Assembly (NCBI RefSeq): GCF_034933565.1
Contig: NZ_JAYFNG010000002.1
Location: 62,001 to 126,000 of the forward strand
DNA length: 64,000 nt
Reading direction: 5' to 3'
Source: Raineyella sp034933565
GTDB taxonomy: Bacteria; Actinomycetota; Actinomycetes; Propionibacteriales; Propionibacteriaceae
The position numbers and the translations under genes were made by a program. Of the stretch, positions 44,730 to 52,924 are shown one piece after another. The number at the start of each line of letters is the position of its first letter. The stretch's first letter is position 1. A model generated the notes under the pieces. It was not told where the DNA came from, ran no database searches, and saw nothing but the letters and a program-made list of their open reading frames with translations.

Positions 44730-45431
44730 TCAGTCCTCGGACGCCATCACCACGACCCGGCGGTTGGGCTCCTCGCCCTCGGACTCGGAGAACAGCCCGG
44801 CGGCGGCCACCGCGTCGTGGACGATCTTGCGCTCGAACGGGTTCATCGCGGTGAGGCGGACCGACTCGCCGGTCTCCTTGACCTCCTCGATGGCGTCGGC
44901 AGCCATCTCCTGCAGCTCACGACGCCGGCGTTCACGATGACCGCCGATGTCCAGCATCAGCCGGCTGCGGTGGCCGGTCTCGACCAGCACGGCCAGCCGG
45001 GTCAGCTCCTGGAGCGCCTCGAGCACCTCGCCGTCGCGGCCGATCAGGGTGTCGCTGTCGGTGATGATCGACACGTGGGCCCGGCCGGACTCGACGAAGG
45101 TGTCGATGTCCCCGTCCTCATCGGCGATGTCGAGCAGTTCCTCCAGGTAGTCGGCCGCGACCTCACCCTCCACGTCGAGGGGTCCGTCGAGCTCCTCCTC
45201 CTCGTCCTCGTCGTCGCTGTCGGCACCCTCACCGGCGTCGGCATCGGCCTCGTCAGCCTCGTCGTCGACATCCTCGGCAGCGGGCGCCGCCGTGGTGTCC
45301 TCCTGCGGGTCGAGCTCGTCGTGGGCGCCGGCCGCCTGCTCGGCGTCCTGGCTTTCGCTGCCGGCGGCAGGTCCGCCGGACACCTCCGGCGACGGGTCCA
45401 CGGTCTCGGCGCTGACATCCGTATCGGTCAT
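44730..45431 (-). CDS. jag: Jag/KhpB RNA-binding protein (KH-R3H)
   Basis: A 233-residue protein usually found beside yidC. The first 90 residues are extremely acidic (Asp/Glu runs) and disordered. The KH-like domain spans about 95-165 (ADYLEELLDIADEDGDIDTFVESGRAHVSIITDSDTLIGRDGEVLEALQEL) and the R3H domain about 170-230 (NPFERKIVHDAVAA with the R-x3-H-type Arg/His). The Jag-N domain of firmicute homologues is absent. ATG 45431 follows GAGGAG. Role in RNA binding tied to cell-envelope growth is from family knowledge. Confidence 0.92.
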   Translation of the reverse strand: MTDTDVSAETVDPSPEVSGGPAAGSESQDAEQAAGAHDELDPQEDTTAAPAAEDVDDEADEADADAGEGADSDDEDEEEELDGPLDVEGEVAADYLEELLDIADEDGDIDTFVESGRAHVSIITDSDTLIGRDGEVLEALQELTRLAVLVETGHRSRLMLDIGGHRERRRRELQEMAADAIEEVKETGESVRLTAMNPFERKIVHDAVAAAGLFSESEGEEPNRRVVVMASED

Positions 45432-45507
45432 GGGAAAACTCCTCGGGGAGAACGGTGAGAACCAAGGGGTGCGTACGGACACCGGCGGGCCCGGCGCCGG
45501 GTACGAC

Positions 45508-46578
45508 CTACTTCTTCTTGTTGGTGCGCTTGGCCCGGCTGCTCTGCGTCGGCTGGTGCCGGGTGGCGGCCGAGGGCGGCGGCGTCTTCTTCTCCTTCTT
45601 CGGCGCCGCAGCCTGCTGCTCCGCCACTTCGGCGGCCTCGGCCGCCTTCAGCTCGGCGATCCGCGCCCGGGTCAGCTTGTCACCGGGACGCACCTTGCGA
45701 GGGTTGAGACCCTTGGCCCGGATCCGCTCCTCCCAGTCCAGGTACGCCGGCGTGCCGGCGGAAGGGTTGTTGCGGATGATCCACTCCTGCTGCCCGAACG
45801 ACCACAGCGTCGTCGTGAGCAGGTAGATCAGCACACCCATCGGGATCGTGGTGCCGAAGAAGATGTACATCGCGGGGAAGAGGTACACCATCATCTTCTG
45901 CTGCTGCGCCATCGGCCCGGTCATCGCCTGCGGCGACATGTTGCGGGTGTACATCTGGCGCGAGGTGAAGAACTGCGCGACGACCATCACGATCGTCATG
46001 ATCGCGGTGAGGATCTGGACCCCGCCGAAACCGTTCTCGAACGGCCAGAACCGGCCGGACAGCGGGACGGTGAAGATCGTCGCGTGGGTCAGGGAGTCGA
46101 GCAGCTGCTGGTTCTGCGGACCCGCCAGCCACGACCCACGGGCCTGGCCGCGCGCCGCACCGTCGATCACCCGGTAGAGGGAGAGGAAGAACGGCATCTG
46201 GATGAGCAGCGGCAGGCAGGAGGCCATCGGGTTGACGCCCTCCTCCTTGTAGAGCTTCATCGTCTCCTGGCCGAGGCGGTCCCGATCGTCCGCGTACTTC
46301 TTCTGCAGCTCCTTCAGCTTCGGCTGCAGTTCCTGCATGCCGCGAGTGCTGTTGATCTGCTTGACGAACAGCGGGATCATCGCGGCGCGGACCGTCACGG
46401 TCAGCAGCACGATCGACAGGCCCCACGCGGCACCGCTCCCGGCGCCGAAGATCGGCGCCAGCAGCCAGTGGAAGCCGACCATGATGCCGGAGACCACCCA
46501 GTAGAGCGGCTGCGCGAGGGCGCTGAAGAAATCATTGATCCCGGCGAGCGGGACCAGGAGCGGCAGGAGCAGATCCAT
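45508..46578 (-). CDS. yidC: membrane protein insertase YidC
   Basis: Oxa1-type insertase, 356 residues, five core helices without the large Gram-negative periplasmic domain. Signature: SIVLLTVTVRAAMIPLFVKQINSTRGMQELQPKLKELQKKY, with the conserved Arg of the hydrophilic groove, then PLLIQMPFFLSLYRVI and QKMMVYLFPAMYIFFGTTIPMGVLIYLLTTTLWSFGQQ. The C-terminal ~60 residues are Lys/Ala-rich and ribosome-binding in type. Member of rpmH-rnpA-yidD-yidC-jag-rsmG; 14 bp after yidD. Confidence 0.97.
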   Translation of the reverse strand: MDLLLPLLVPLAGINDFFSALAQPLYWVVSGIMVGFHWLLAPIFGAGSGAAWGLSIVLLTVTVRAAMIPLFVKQINSTRGMQELQPKLKELQKKYADDRDRLGQETMKLYKEEGVNPMASCLPLLIQMPFFLSLYRVIDGAARGQARGSWLAGPQNQQLLDSLTHATIFTVPLSGRFWPFENGFGGVQILTAIMTIVMVVAQFFTSRQMYTRNMSPQAMTGPMAQQQKMMVYLFPAMYIFFGTTIPMGVLIYLLTTTLWSFGQQEWIIRNNPSAGTPAYLDWEERIRAKGLNPRKVRPGDKLTRARIAELKAAEAAEVAEQQAAAPKKEKKTPPPSAATRHQPTQSSRAKRTNKKK

Positions 46579-46592
46579 AACGGTGCAGACCT

Positions 46593-46928
46593 CTACGACG
46601 TCGAGCGGGTGGACAAATCATCGGGGCCGGCCGGCACGCCCGGCTCGTAGTGGAGTCCGTCGGCGGTCGGACGGGCCTTCGCCGCCTGTTCCTCGGCCCA
46701 CTCCTCGGCTGCGGGTGTTCCCGGTACGGGATCGTAGCCACCGGCGGCCCACGGATGGCAGCTCCCCAGCCGGCGGGCGGCCAGCCAGCTGCCCTTCAGG
46801 GCCCCGTGCACCTGCACCGCCTCCAGGGCGTACGCGGAACAGGACGGGTAGTAGCGGCAGACCGGCCCGTACAGCGGACTGATCACGGCCCGGTAGAGCT
46901 TCAACAAGCCGATCAGCAGGTACTTCAT
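46593..46928 (-). CDS. yidD: membrane protein insertion efficiency factor YidD
   Basis: A 111-residue YidD protein. N-terminal amphipathic segment LIGLLKLYRAVISPLYGP, then the diagnostic CRYYPSCSAYALEAVQVHGALKGSWLAARRLGSCHPWAAGGYDPVP with three conserved cysteines. The C-terminal 30 residues are variable and hydrophilic. Spaced nine bases after rnpA and 14 before yidC; it assists YidC insertion at the membrane. Confidence 0.95.
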   Translation of the reverse strand: MKYLLIGLLKLYRAVISPLYGPVCRYYPSCSAYALEAVQVHGALKGSWLAARRLGSCHPWAAGGYDPVPGTPAAEEWAEEQAAKARPTADGLHYEPGVPAGPDDLSTRSTS

Positions 46929-46937
46929 CCCGGTCCC

Positions 46938-47276
46938 TCAGCGCATCCGGGCAAGGGCGCGATCCCACGCCGTGGTGAAGTCCTCGACCAGGCGCTCCGG
47001 AGTGGCCGAGGCCGCCGGCAGCGCCCGGACGACCACCCGTGCGGTCGCCGGCAACCCGGCCAGCCGATCGGCTGCCAGGTGGCGCAGGCGCCGCTTCGTA
47101 CGGTTCCGGGTCACCGCGTTCCCCACGGCCTTGGATACGACGAAACCCACCTGGGCAGGCGGGTCGTCTCCGAGGCGCGCGTGGACCACGACGCTCGGTC
47201 GTGCCGCACGGACCCCACGGCGCACCGTGAGCCGGAACTCATCGGACGAACGCATCCGAGCGCCGTTGGGCAACAT
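46938..47276 (-). CDS. rnpA: ribonuclease P protein component
   Basis: A 112-residue basic RNase P subunit that supports 5' maturation of tRNAs with the catalytic RNA. The RNR motif is present as VGNAVTRNRTKRRLRHL, preceded by RSSDEFRLTVRRGVRA and QVGFVVSKA. ATG 47276 gives a normal length; the frame is open far upstream through rpmH and beyond but without support. 23 bp after rpmH. Confidence 0.95.
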   Translation of the reverse strand: MLPNGARMRSSDEFRLTVRRGVRAARPSVVVHARLGDDPPAQVGFVVSKAVGNAVTRNRTKRRLRHLAADRLAGLPATARVVVRALPAASATPERLVEDFTTAWDRALARMR

Positions 47277-47299
47277 CCGTGCGACAGGTCGTCGTACGA

Positions 47300-47437
47300 T
47301 CAGGCGGAGAGCTTCTCGCGACCCTTGGCGCGACGACGGGCAATGGTGGCGCGACCGGCACGGGTCCGCATCTTGGTGCGGAAGCCGTGGGTACGGGCCC
47401 GACGCCGGTTGCTCGGCTGGTAGGTGCGCTTGCTCAC
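47300..47437 (-). CDS. rpmH: 50S ribosomal protein L34
   Basis: A 45-residue, very basic ribosomal protein: SKRTYQPSNRRRARTHGFR, then MRTRAGRATIARRRAKGR and the ending EKLSA, as in actinobacterial L34. Start is GTG 47437 with GGGAGAT upstream; the short gene is easy to miss inside a longer open frame. First gene of the minus-strand origin-proximal operon, transcribed away from dnaA. Confidence 0.96.
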   Translation of the reverse strand: MSKRTYQPSNRRRARTHGFRTKMRTRAGRATIARRRAKGREKLSA

Positions 47438-47764
47438 GAATATCTCCCAAGGACTGAGATCGACAGGACGTACCGAGGGGCCGATACGCGTACGGACACC
47501 ACGGTGGTGACCGGTCCACGGTACGCGGAGGGGCCGACAAAGGCAATTCCACGAACCGCTGGCGACCCACCTCCACCGGTGCAAAGATCCTGCCTGCAGG
47601 AGTTGTCCACTCGCCACGCCGACCGGCCGGTGAGAAGTCCTGAGTGATGTTGCAAGGGGTCGGACCGGCCGAGTACCCTCGGGCCTTCCGGCCTCCGCCG
47701 ACAACCGCACACCAGCCCCCCTTGGAGCAGCCCCCGTGGCACCCGTCACGCCGGGCGAGATCTG
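47438..47764. other. rpmH-dnaA divergent promoter region
   Basis: No gene. Contains a DnaA-box-like TTGTCCACT at 47603-47611 besides the cluster at 47765-47796; promoters for rpmH (minus) and dnaA (plus) should be here but clear -35/-10 pairs were not singled out. Confidence 0.5.
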
Positions 47765-47796
47765 TTGTCCACACCTGTGGAAAGATGTGTGGATGC
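47765..47796. promoter_or_regulatory. DnaA-box cluster upstream of dnaA
   Basis: TTGTCCACA at 47765-47773, TGTGGAAAG (inverted, weaker) at 47776-47784 and TGTGGATGC (inverted) at 47788-47796, 40-70 bp before the dnaA start. Typical of DnaA autoregulation. Confidence 0.75.
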
Positions 47797-47835
47797 GGCG
47801 CCCGCAGGACCGCATCGAGGACAGGAAGGGCACGC

Positions 47836-49317
47836 GTGACTGGGAGCACCCCCGAACACCCGCGGTTCACCACTGACCAGCTGCCCGAGGCCTGGGCCTA
47901 CATCGTGAAGCACTCCGGAGCCCGACATCGCGGCCTGTTGCGCAACACCAAGCCGCTGACCGTGGTCCAGAACACCGTGATGGTGGCCGTCCCGAACGAG
48001 TACACGCGCGACCAACTGGAGAACCGGCTGCGCCCCGGGATCGAGGAGGCACTGTCGGACTGCTTCCGGCACATGACCCGGCTGGCCGTCACCGTCGACC
48101 CGGACATCGCCCTCGACATCGCCGAGCTGCCGCTGGAGGCGCCGGAGTCGACCGATGACGAGCTCGACGACGAGTGGTCGAACGAGGAGCTCGACAGCGG
48201 TGAGCGGGTCGGTCCGTTCGTGCCCCGGCCCAACCCGGACACCGGCCGCGACGGCCACCTCAACGGCCAGGTCCTGGAGAGCAGCCGTCTCAACCCGCAG
48301 TACACCTTCGACAACTTCATCATCGGCCCGTCCAATCGGCTGGCCAACGCGGCGGCCCGGGCGGCCGCCGAGACTCCGGGCAAGGTGTTCAACCCTCTGG
48401 TCATCTACGGCGGTTCCGGGCTGGGCAAGACCCACCTGATGCACGCCGTCGGCCACTACGTACTACACCTCTACCCCGATGCGCGGGTGCGCTACGTCTC
48501 CACCGAGGAGCTCACCAACGAGTTCATCAACGCGATCTCGGAGAACAACACCGTCGAGTTCCGGCGCCGCTACCGCGAGGTCGACGTGCTGCTGATCGAC
48601 GACATCCAGTTCCTCGAGGGCAAGATCCAGACCCAGGAGGAGTTCTTCCACACCTTCAACACGCTGCAGAACGCCGAGAAGCAGATCGTGATGACCTCCG
48701 ACCGGCCGCCGAAGCTGCTCGAGGCGCTCGAGCCGCGGCTGCGGTCGCGGTTCCAGTCCGGCCTGATCGCCGACGTGCATGCGCCGGACCTGGAGACCCG
48801 CATCGCCATCCTCTACAAGAAGGCGGAGCAGGAGCGGCTGGCGATCGACCCGCAGGTGCTGCAGTTCATCGCGGAGCGGATCCAGACCAACATCCGCGAG
48901 CTCGAGGGGGCACTGATCCGGGTCGCGGCGTTCGCCTCGCTCAACGGGGAGCCGGTCGACCTGCCGCTCGCCCAGGTGGTGCTGCAGGACCTCATCCCGG
49001 CCGGCAACGGCTCGGAGATCACCTCGGGCCTGATCATGGCGCAGACGGCGTCGTACTTCAGTCTGACGGTCGACGAGCTGTGCAGCACGTCGCGCACGCA
49101 GCACATCGCCACCGCCCGCCAGATCGCCATGTATCTGTGCCGGGAGCTCACCGACCTGTCGCTGCCGAAGATCGGCCAGCAGTTCGGCGGCCGCGACCAC
49201 ACCACGGTGATGCACGCGGAGCGGAAGATCCGCCAGCTGCTCTCGGAGCGCCGGGAGGTCTACACCCAGGTCGCCGAGCTGACCACGCGGATCCGTCAGA
49301 AGGCCGAGCAGGTCTGA
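47836..49317 (+). CDS. dnaA: chromosomal replication initiator DnaA
   Basis: AAA+ initiator, 493 residues. Domain I about 1-95, acidic disordered domain II about 100-150, AAA+ domain III from YTFDNFIIGPSNRLANAAA with Walker A GGSGLGKT (192-199) and Walker B VLLIDDIQFLEGK, and domain IV with the DNA-binding signature GGRDHTTVMHAERKI. Domain II is short compared with Streptomyces. GTG 47836 has AGGAAGG upstream; an earlier in-frame start lies in the control region. DnaA boxes flank the gene on both sides. Confidence 0.98.
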   Translation: MTGSTPEHPRFTTDQLPEAWAYIVKHSGARHRGLLRNTKPLTVVQNTVMVAVPNEYTRDQLENRLRPGIEEALSDCFRHMTRLAVTVDPDIALDIAELPLEAPESTDDELDDEWSNEELDSGERVGPFVPRPNPDTGRDGHLNGQVLESSRLNPQYTFDNFIIGPSNRLANAAARAAAETPGKVFNPLVIYGGSGLGKTHLMHAVGHYVLHLYPDARVRYVSTEELTNEFINAISENNTVEFRRRYREVDVLLIDDIQFLEGKIQTQEEFFHTFNTLQNAEKQIVMTSDRPPKLLEALEPRLRSRFQSGLIADVHAPDLETRIAILYKKAEQERLAIDPQVLQFIAERIQTNIRELEGALIRVAAFASLNGEPVDLPLAQVVLQDLIPAGNGSEITSGLIMAQTASYFSLTVDELCSTSRTQHIATARQIAMYLCRELTDLSLPKIGQQFGGRDHTTVMHAERKIRQLLSERREVYTQVAELTTRIRQKAEQV

Positions 49318-49376
49318 CCCGCCGCACCTGACCCACCACCGCGCCTGACCCACTGCGGACCCACCTGACCCCACCG

Positions 49377-49406
49377 CGAAGCCCCCGGGACCTCCCGGGG
49401 GCTTCG
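49377..49406 (+). terminator. dnaA terminator
   Basis: CGAAGCCCCCGGG and CCCGGGGGCTTCG form a perfect 13-bp stem with a four-base loop, followed by TTCT, 60 bp after the dnaA stop. Confidence 0.88.
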
Positions 49407-49455
49407 TTCTGCCCGGACGGTCTGCCCGGGTCGTCGATTTTGTCCCACATCGTTC

Positions 49456-49690
49456 TTGTCAACACGTGTGGACGAGGCTGTGGATAATTGTGGACAGCCC
49501 CCGGGTCGCCTGCGGACAGGATGAGGATCGCGGTGGACGGCCGATCCGTACGTCCACATCTTCCACCCATGTGATTTCCAGTAGTCCACCACTCCTGTGG
49601 ACGGTCATTCGATGGGTGACTAGGGGAGACGGCACTTCTCCACAGTATCCACACGACCTATGACTACTGCTGTATCCATATATCGATGAC
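49456..49690. other. chromosomal replication origin oriC
   Basis: dnaA-dnaN intergenic region with a DnaA-box cluster: TTGTCAACA (49456), inverted boxes at 49467, 49479 (TGTGGATAA, complement of the perfect TTATCCACA), 49489 and 49596, and forward boxes at 49550, 49582, 49636 (TTCTCCACA) and 49645 (GTATCCACA). An AT-richer segment at 49660-49690 (TATCCATATATCGATGAC) is the candidate unwinding element. Boxes lie on both strands in two groups. Extent is approximate. Confidence 0.9.
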
Positions 49691-49792
49691 AACGACGCAG
49701 GAGCAGGGCCGGACCGGTCCGGCCACTCGGGAGCCCGGGGGCTGCGCAGTCGATATGATCGGGTGGCCAGAACGATCCCCTCAGGAGGCCCA

Positions 49793-50944
49793 GTGAAGTT
49801 CGAAGTCGACCGCGACGTGTTGGCGGAGTCCGTTGCCTGGGTCGCCCGCAGCCTGCCGACGCGCCCGTCGATCCCGATCCTGGCCGGCCTGATGATCCAC
49901 GCCGAGGGTGAGTCGCTGATCCTGTCCAGCTTCGACTACGAGACCTCGGCCCGGGTCGACCTGCCCGCCACCGTGCACGACGAGGGCACCGCCCTGGTCT
50001 CCGGGCGGCTGCTCGCCGACATCACCCGCTCGCTGCCGCACGCCACGGTGGCCGTCGACACCTCCGCCGCCGCGATGGAGCTCACCTGCGGCAGCGCGCA
50101 CTTCACCCTGCAACTGCTGCCCACCGACGACTATCCGGTGCTGCCGGCGATGCCCACCGAGACCGGCCGGGTCGCCAGTGACGACCTCGCCGAGGCCGTC
50201 TCGCAGGTCGCGGTCGCCGCAGGTCGCGACGAGCTGCTGCCGATCTTCACCGGCGTCCGGGTCGAGATCGACGGGCAGACGCTGTCGATGCTCGCCACCG
50301 ACCGCTACCGGATGGCGCTCAAGGAGCTCAGCTGGACCCCGGCCCGGCCCGACTTCCGTGGCAACGCGCTGGTCCCGGCCAAGGTGCTCTCCGAAGCGGC
50401 GAAGTCGATGGCCGGTGGCGACTCGGTGAGCATCGCGCTGTCCCAGCCGGGCAGCGGCGAGGGCATCATCGGCCTGGCCGGTGAGTCGCACGGCACCCAG
50501 CGCCGGATCACCACCCGGCTGCTGGACGGCGAGTTCCCGAGGGTCCGCCACCTGATGGAGATCCAGGCCGCCCTGACCGTACGATGCGCCACCGCCGACC
50601 TGATCGATGCCGCCAAGCGCGTCGCCCTGGTCGCCGAGCGCAACTCGCCGCTGCGGATGGTGATGGGGGAGGGCGAGGTCACCCTCGAGGCGGCCAGCGG
50701 CGACCACGCCCACGCCTCGGAGCAGATCGAGGCGGTGCTGGAGAGCACCGCCGAGCCGATGAGCGCGGCCGGCTTCAACCCGCAGTACCTGCTCGATGCC
50801 CTGGGCGCGCTGGATGCGGCGTACGTGAACTTCTCCTTCACCCAGCCGGGCAAGCCCTGCCTGCTGACCGGCGTGGCGGCCCTCGACGGCGAGCCGCTGC
50901 TCGACTATCGCCACGTCATCATGCTGATGCGCCTGCCGGACTGA
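49793..50944 (+). CDS. dnaN: DNA polymerase III beta sliding clamp
   Basis: Processivity clamp, 383 residues, three-fold domain repeat. Opens MKFEVDRDVLAESVAWVAR and ends DYRHVIMLMRLPD, close to the canonical C-terminal MPMRL. Internal LPIFTGVRVEIDG and LLATDRYR-like MLATDRYRMALKEL mark domain boundaries. GTG 49793 has AGGAGG eight bases upstream. First gene of the plus-strand cluster dnaN-recF-dciA-gyrB-gyrA, five bases before recF; gnd, often between dnaN and recF in actinobacteria, is absent. Confidence 0.98.
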   Translation: MKFEVDRDVLAESVAWVARSLPTRPSIPILAGLMIHAEGESLILSSFDYETSARVDLPATVHDEGTALVSGRLLADITRSLPHATVAVDTSAAAMELTCGSAHFTLQLLPTDDYPVLPAMPTETGRVASDDLAEAVSQVAVAAGRDELLPIFTGVRVEIDGQTLSMLATDRYRMALKELSWTPARPDFRGNALVPAKVLSEAAKSMAGGDSVSIALSQPGSGEGIIGLAGESHGTQRRITTRLLDGEFPRVRHLMEIQAALTVRCATADLIDAAKRVALVAERNSPLRMVMGEGEVTLEAASGDHAHASEQIEAVLESTAEPMSAAGFNPQYLLDALGALDAAYVNFSFTQPGKPCLLTGVAALDGEPLLDYRHVIMLMRLPD

Positions 50945-50949
50945 GCCTG

Positions 50950-52125
50950 GTGTACGTCGACCACCTGACACTGGCCGACTTCCGGTCGTACACGTACGTC
51001 GATGTCGACCTGGAGCCGGGTGTGGTGACCTTCGTCGGGTCCAACGGTCAGGGCAAGACCAACCTGGTGGAGGCGGTGGACTACCTGGCCACCCTCGGCT
51101 CCCACCGGGTCTCCTCCGACCTGCCGCTGGTGCGGCACGGCGCCGAGCGGGCCACGGTGAAGGCCCGGGTGCGGGCCGGCCGCGACGACGACCGGGCGCT
51201 GGTGCTGGAGATCGACATCCACCCCGGCCGGGCCAACCGGGCCCGGCTCAACCGGGCACCGCTGCAACGACCGCGGGAGCTGCTCGGCATCCTGCGCACG
51301 GTGGTCTTCTCCCCCGAGGACCTGGCCATCGTCAAGGGCGACCCGGCCGCCCGGCGGGCCTTCCTCGACGCGCTGGTCGCCACCCGCTGGCCGCGGATGG
51401 CCGGTGTCCGCCACGACTACGACAAGGTGCTGCGGCAGCGCAACAGCCTGCTGAAGACGATGTCCGGCCGCGGCGGACGGACCCCCGACCCGTACGCCCG
51501 GGACACCCTGCAGATCTGGGACGACCAGTTGGCCGCCATCGGCGCCGAGGTGCTGTCGGCCCGCCTCGACACGCTCACCGCGCTGATGCCGCACACCACG
51601 CAGGCGTACGCCGACATCGCCCCGGCCAACAACGTCGCGACCGCCCGCTACCGCAGCTCACTGGACACCGGCGACAGTGACGACACCGACGATGGCGCCG
51701 ACCGCCCCGCGACGACCGACCGGGAGGAGCTCCGGCACCGCCTGCTGGCCCGGATGGCCGAGCGCCGCGGCGAGGAGATCGCCCGCGGGGTGTCGCTGGT
51801 CGGGCCGCACCGCGACGACATCGAGCTCGTCCTCGGCGACCTGCCGGCCAAGGGCTACGCCAGCCACGGCGAGTCCTGGTCGTACGCCCTGGCGCTGAAG
51901 CTGGGCGGCTTCCACCTGCTGCGGGCCGACGGGATCGAGCCGGTGCTCATCCTCGACGACGTGTTCGCCGAGCTGGACGCCACCCGGCGCGACCGGCTCG
52001 CCGGCGGCGTGCTCGGGGCCGACCAGGTGCTGGTCACCGCGGCCGTCGCCGAGGACCTGCCCGACTCCCTGGCCGGCCAACGCTTCCGGGTCGCCGCGGG
52101 GGAGGTGGTCCCCGATGCCGTCTGA
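50950..52125 (+). CDS. recF: DNA replication and repair protein RecF
   Basis: SMC-like ATPase that loads RecA at gaps, 391 residues. Walker A GSNGQGKTN at about 31-39, HTTQAYADIAP-type lobe II, signature region GPHRDDIELVL and Walker B LILDDVFAELDATR. GTG 50950 comes five bases after the dnaN stop, indicating coupling. A short acidic insert (LDTGDSDDTDDGADRPATTD) lies before the signature region. Its end overlaps dciA by 11 bases. Confidence 0.96.
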   Translation: MYVDHLTLADFRSYTYVDVDLEPGVVTFVGSNGQGKTNLVEAVDYLATLGSHRVSSDLPLVRHGAERATVKARVRAGRDDDRALVLEIDIHPGRANRARLNRAPLQRPRELLGILRTVVFSPEDLAIVKGDPAARRAFLDALVATRWPRMAGVRHDYDKVLRQRNSLLKTMSGRGGRTPDPYARDTLQIWDDQLAAIGAEVLSARLDTLTALMPHTTQAYADIAPANNVATARYRSSLDTGDSDDTDDGADRPATTDREELRHRLLARMAERRGEEIARGVSLVGPHRDDIELVLGDLPAKGYASHGESWSYALALKLGGFHLLRADGIEPVLILDDVFAELDATRRDRLAGGVLGADQVLVTAAVAEDLPDSLAGQRFRVAAGEVVPDAV

Positions 52126-52792
52126 GCCCCCCGAGCCGGTGCTGCCGGAGCCGGAGCTGTCCCGATCTGACCTGTCCGGCCCGCCGCCCGCGGCGGTGCC
52201 GTCGGCGCCCGTCGATCGCGAGGACGACCGCGGGCCCGGCGAGCGCCGGTCGGCCGCAGATCCGGACGTCGAGCGCGAGCACGATGCCGAGGTCGACATC
52301 CCCGAGGCGGACGGTCTCGACCTGGCCCGCCGGATCGCCCGGCAGATCAACGCCGGCGCGCCCGCGCCACAGCGCACCCCACGCCGGAGGCGCCGCCGCC
52401 CGACCGAACCGCTGTCCTCGGGCGCCCGGCCCGACGACCGCGACCCCCAGCAGATCGGCAACGTGTTGCGCCGGATCGTGGCGGAGCGGGGCTGGCGCAC
52501 CGACCTCGACGTGCACGCCCTGATGGCCCGCTGGCCGGAGCTGATCGGCCCGTCGAACGCAGCGCACTGCCGTCCCGAGGCGTACGAGGACGGCGTGCTC
52601 ACCGTACGGACCTCCTCCACCGCGTGGGCGGTGCAGATGCGCGGCATCGCCCCGGCAGTGATCGCTGGGCTGAACGAGCGGCTGGGCTCCGCCGTGGTCC
52701 GCCGGATCGTGGTGAAGGGGCCCGACGCGCCGTCCTGGTCCCATGGCCGGCTGCGGGTCCGGGGCCGCGGACCGCGCGATACGTACGGGTGA
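52115..52792 (+). CDS. DciA-family (DUF721) replicative helicase loader-like protein
   Basis: A 225-residue DUF721 protein. N-terminal half (1-110) is disordered: Pro/Glu-rich start (LPEPELSRSDLSG), acidic block and basic stretch RRRRRRP. The DciA domain follows: IGNVLRRIVAERGWRTDLDVHALMARWPELIGPSNAAHCRPEAYEDGVLTVRTSSTAWAVQMR. DciA loads DnaB helicase in bacteria lacking DnaC/DnaI, the expected case here. ATG 52115 overlaps recF by 11 bases. Ends 132 bp before gyrB. Confidence 0.9.
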   Translation: MPSEPPEPVLPEPELSRSDLSGPPPAAVPSAPVDREDDRGPGERRSAADPDVEREHDAEVDIPEADGLDLARRIARQINAGAPAPQRTPRRRRRRPTEPLSSGARPDDRDPQQIGNVLRRIVAERGWRTDLDVHALMARWPELIGPSNAAHCRPEAYEDGVLTVRTSSTAWAVQMRGIAPAVIAGLNERLGSAVVRRIVVKGPDAPSWSHGRLRVRGRGPRDTYG

Positions 52793-52924
52793 TTCTGCCG
52801 ATCCGATCCCCCGCCGACGTGGTCACCCCTGCGAATGACCCCCTCGGAGCCCCAGACAGCCCTCCAGGGCCGTCTGGGCGCGTGTGTGACATCGGCCACG
52901 GACCCGGTGCGGTAGGATGCAGCA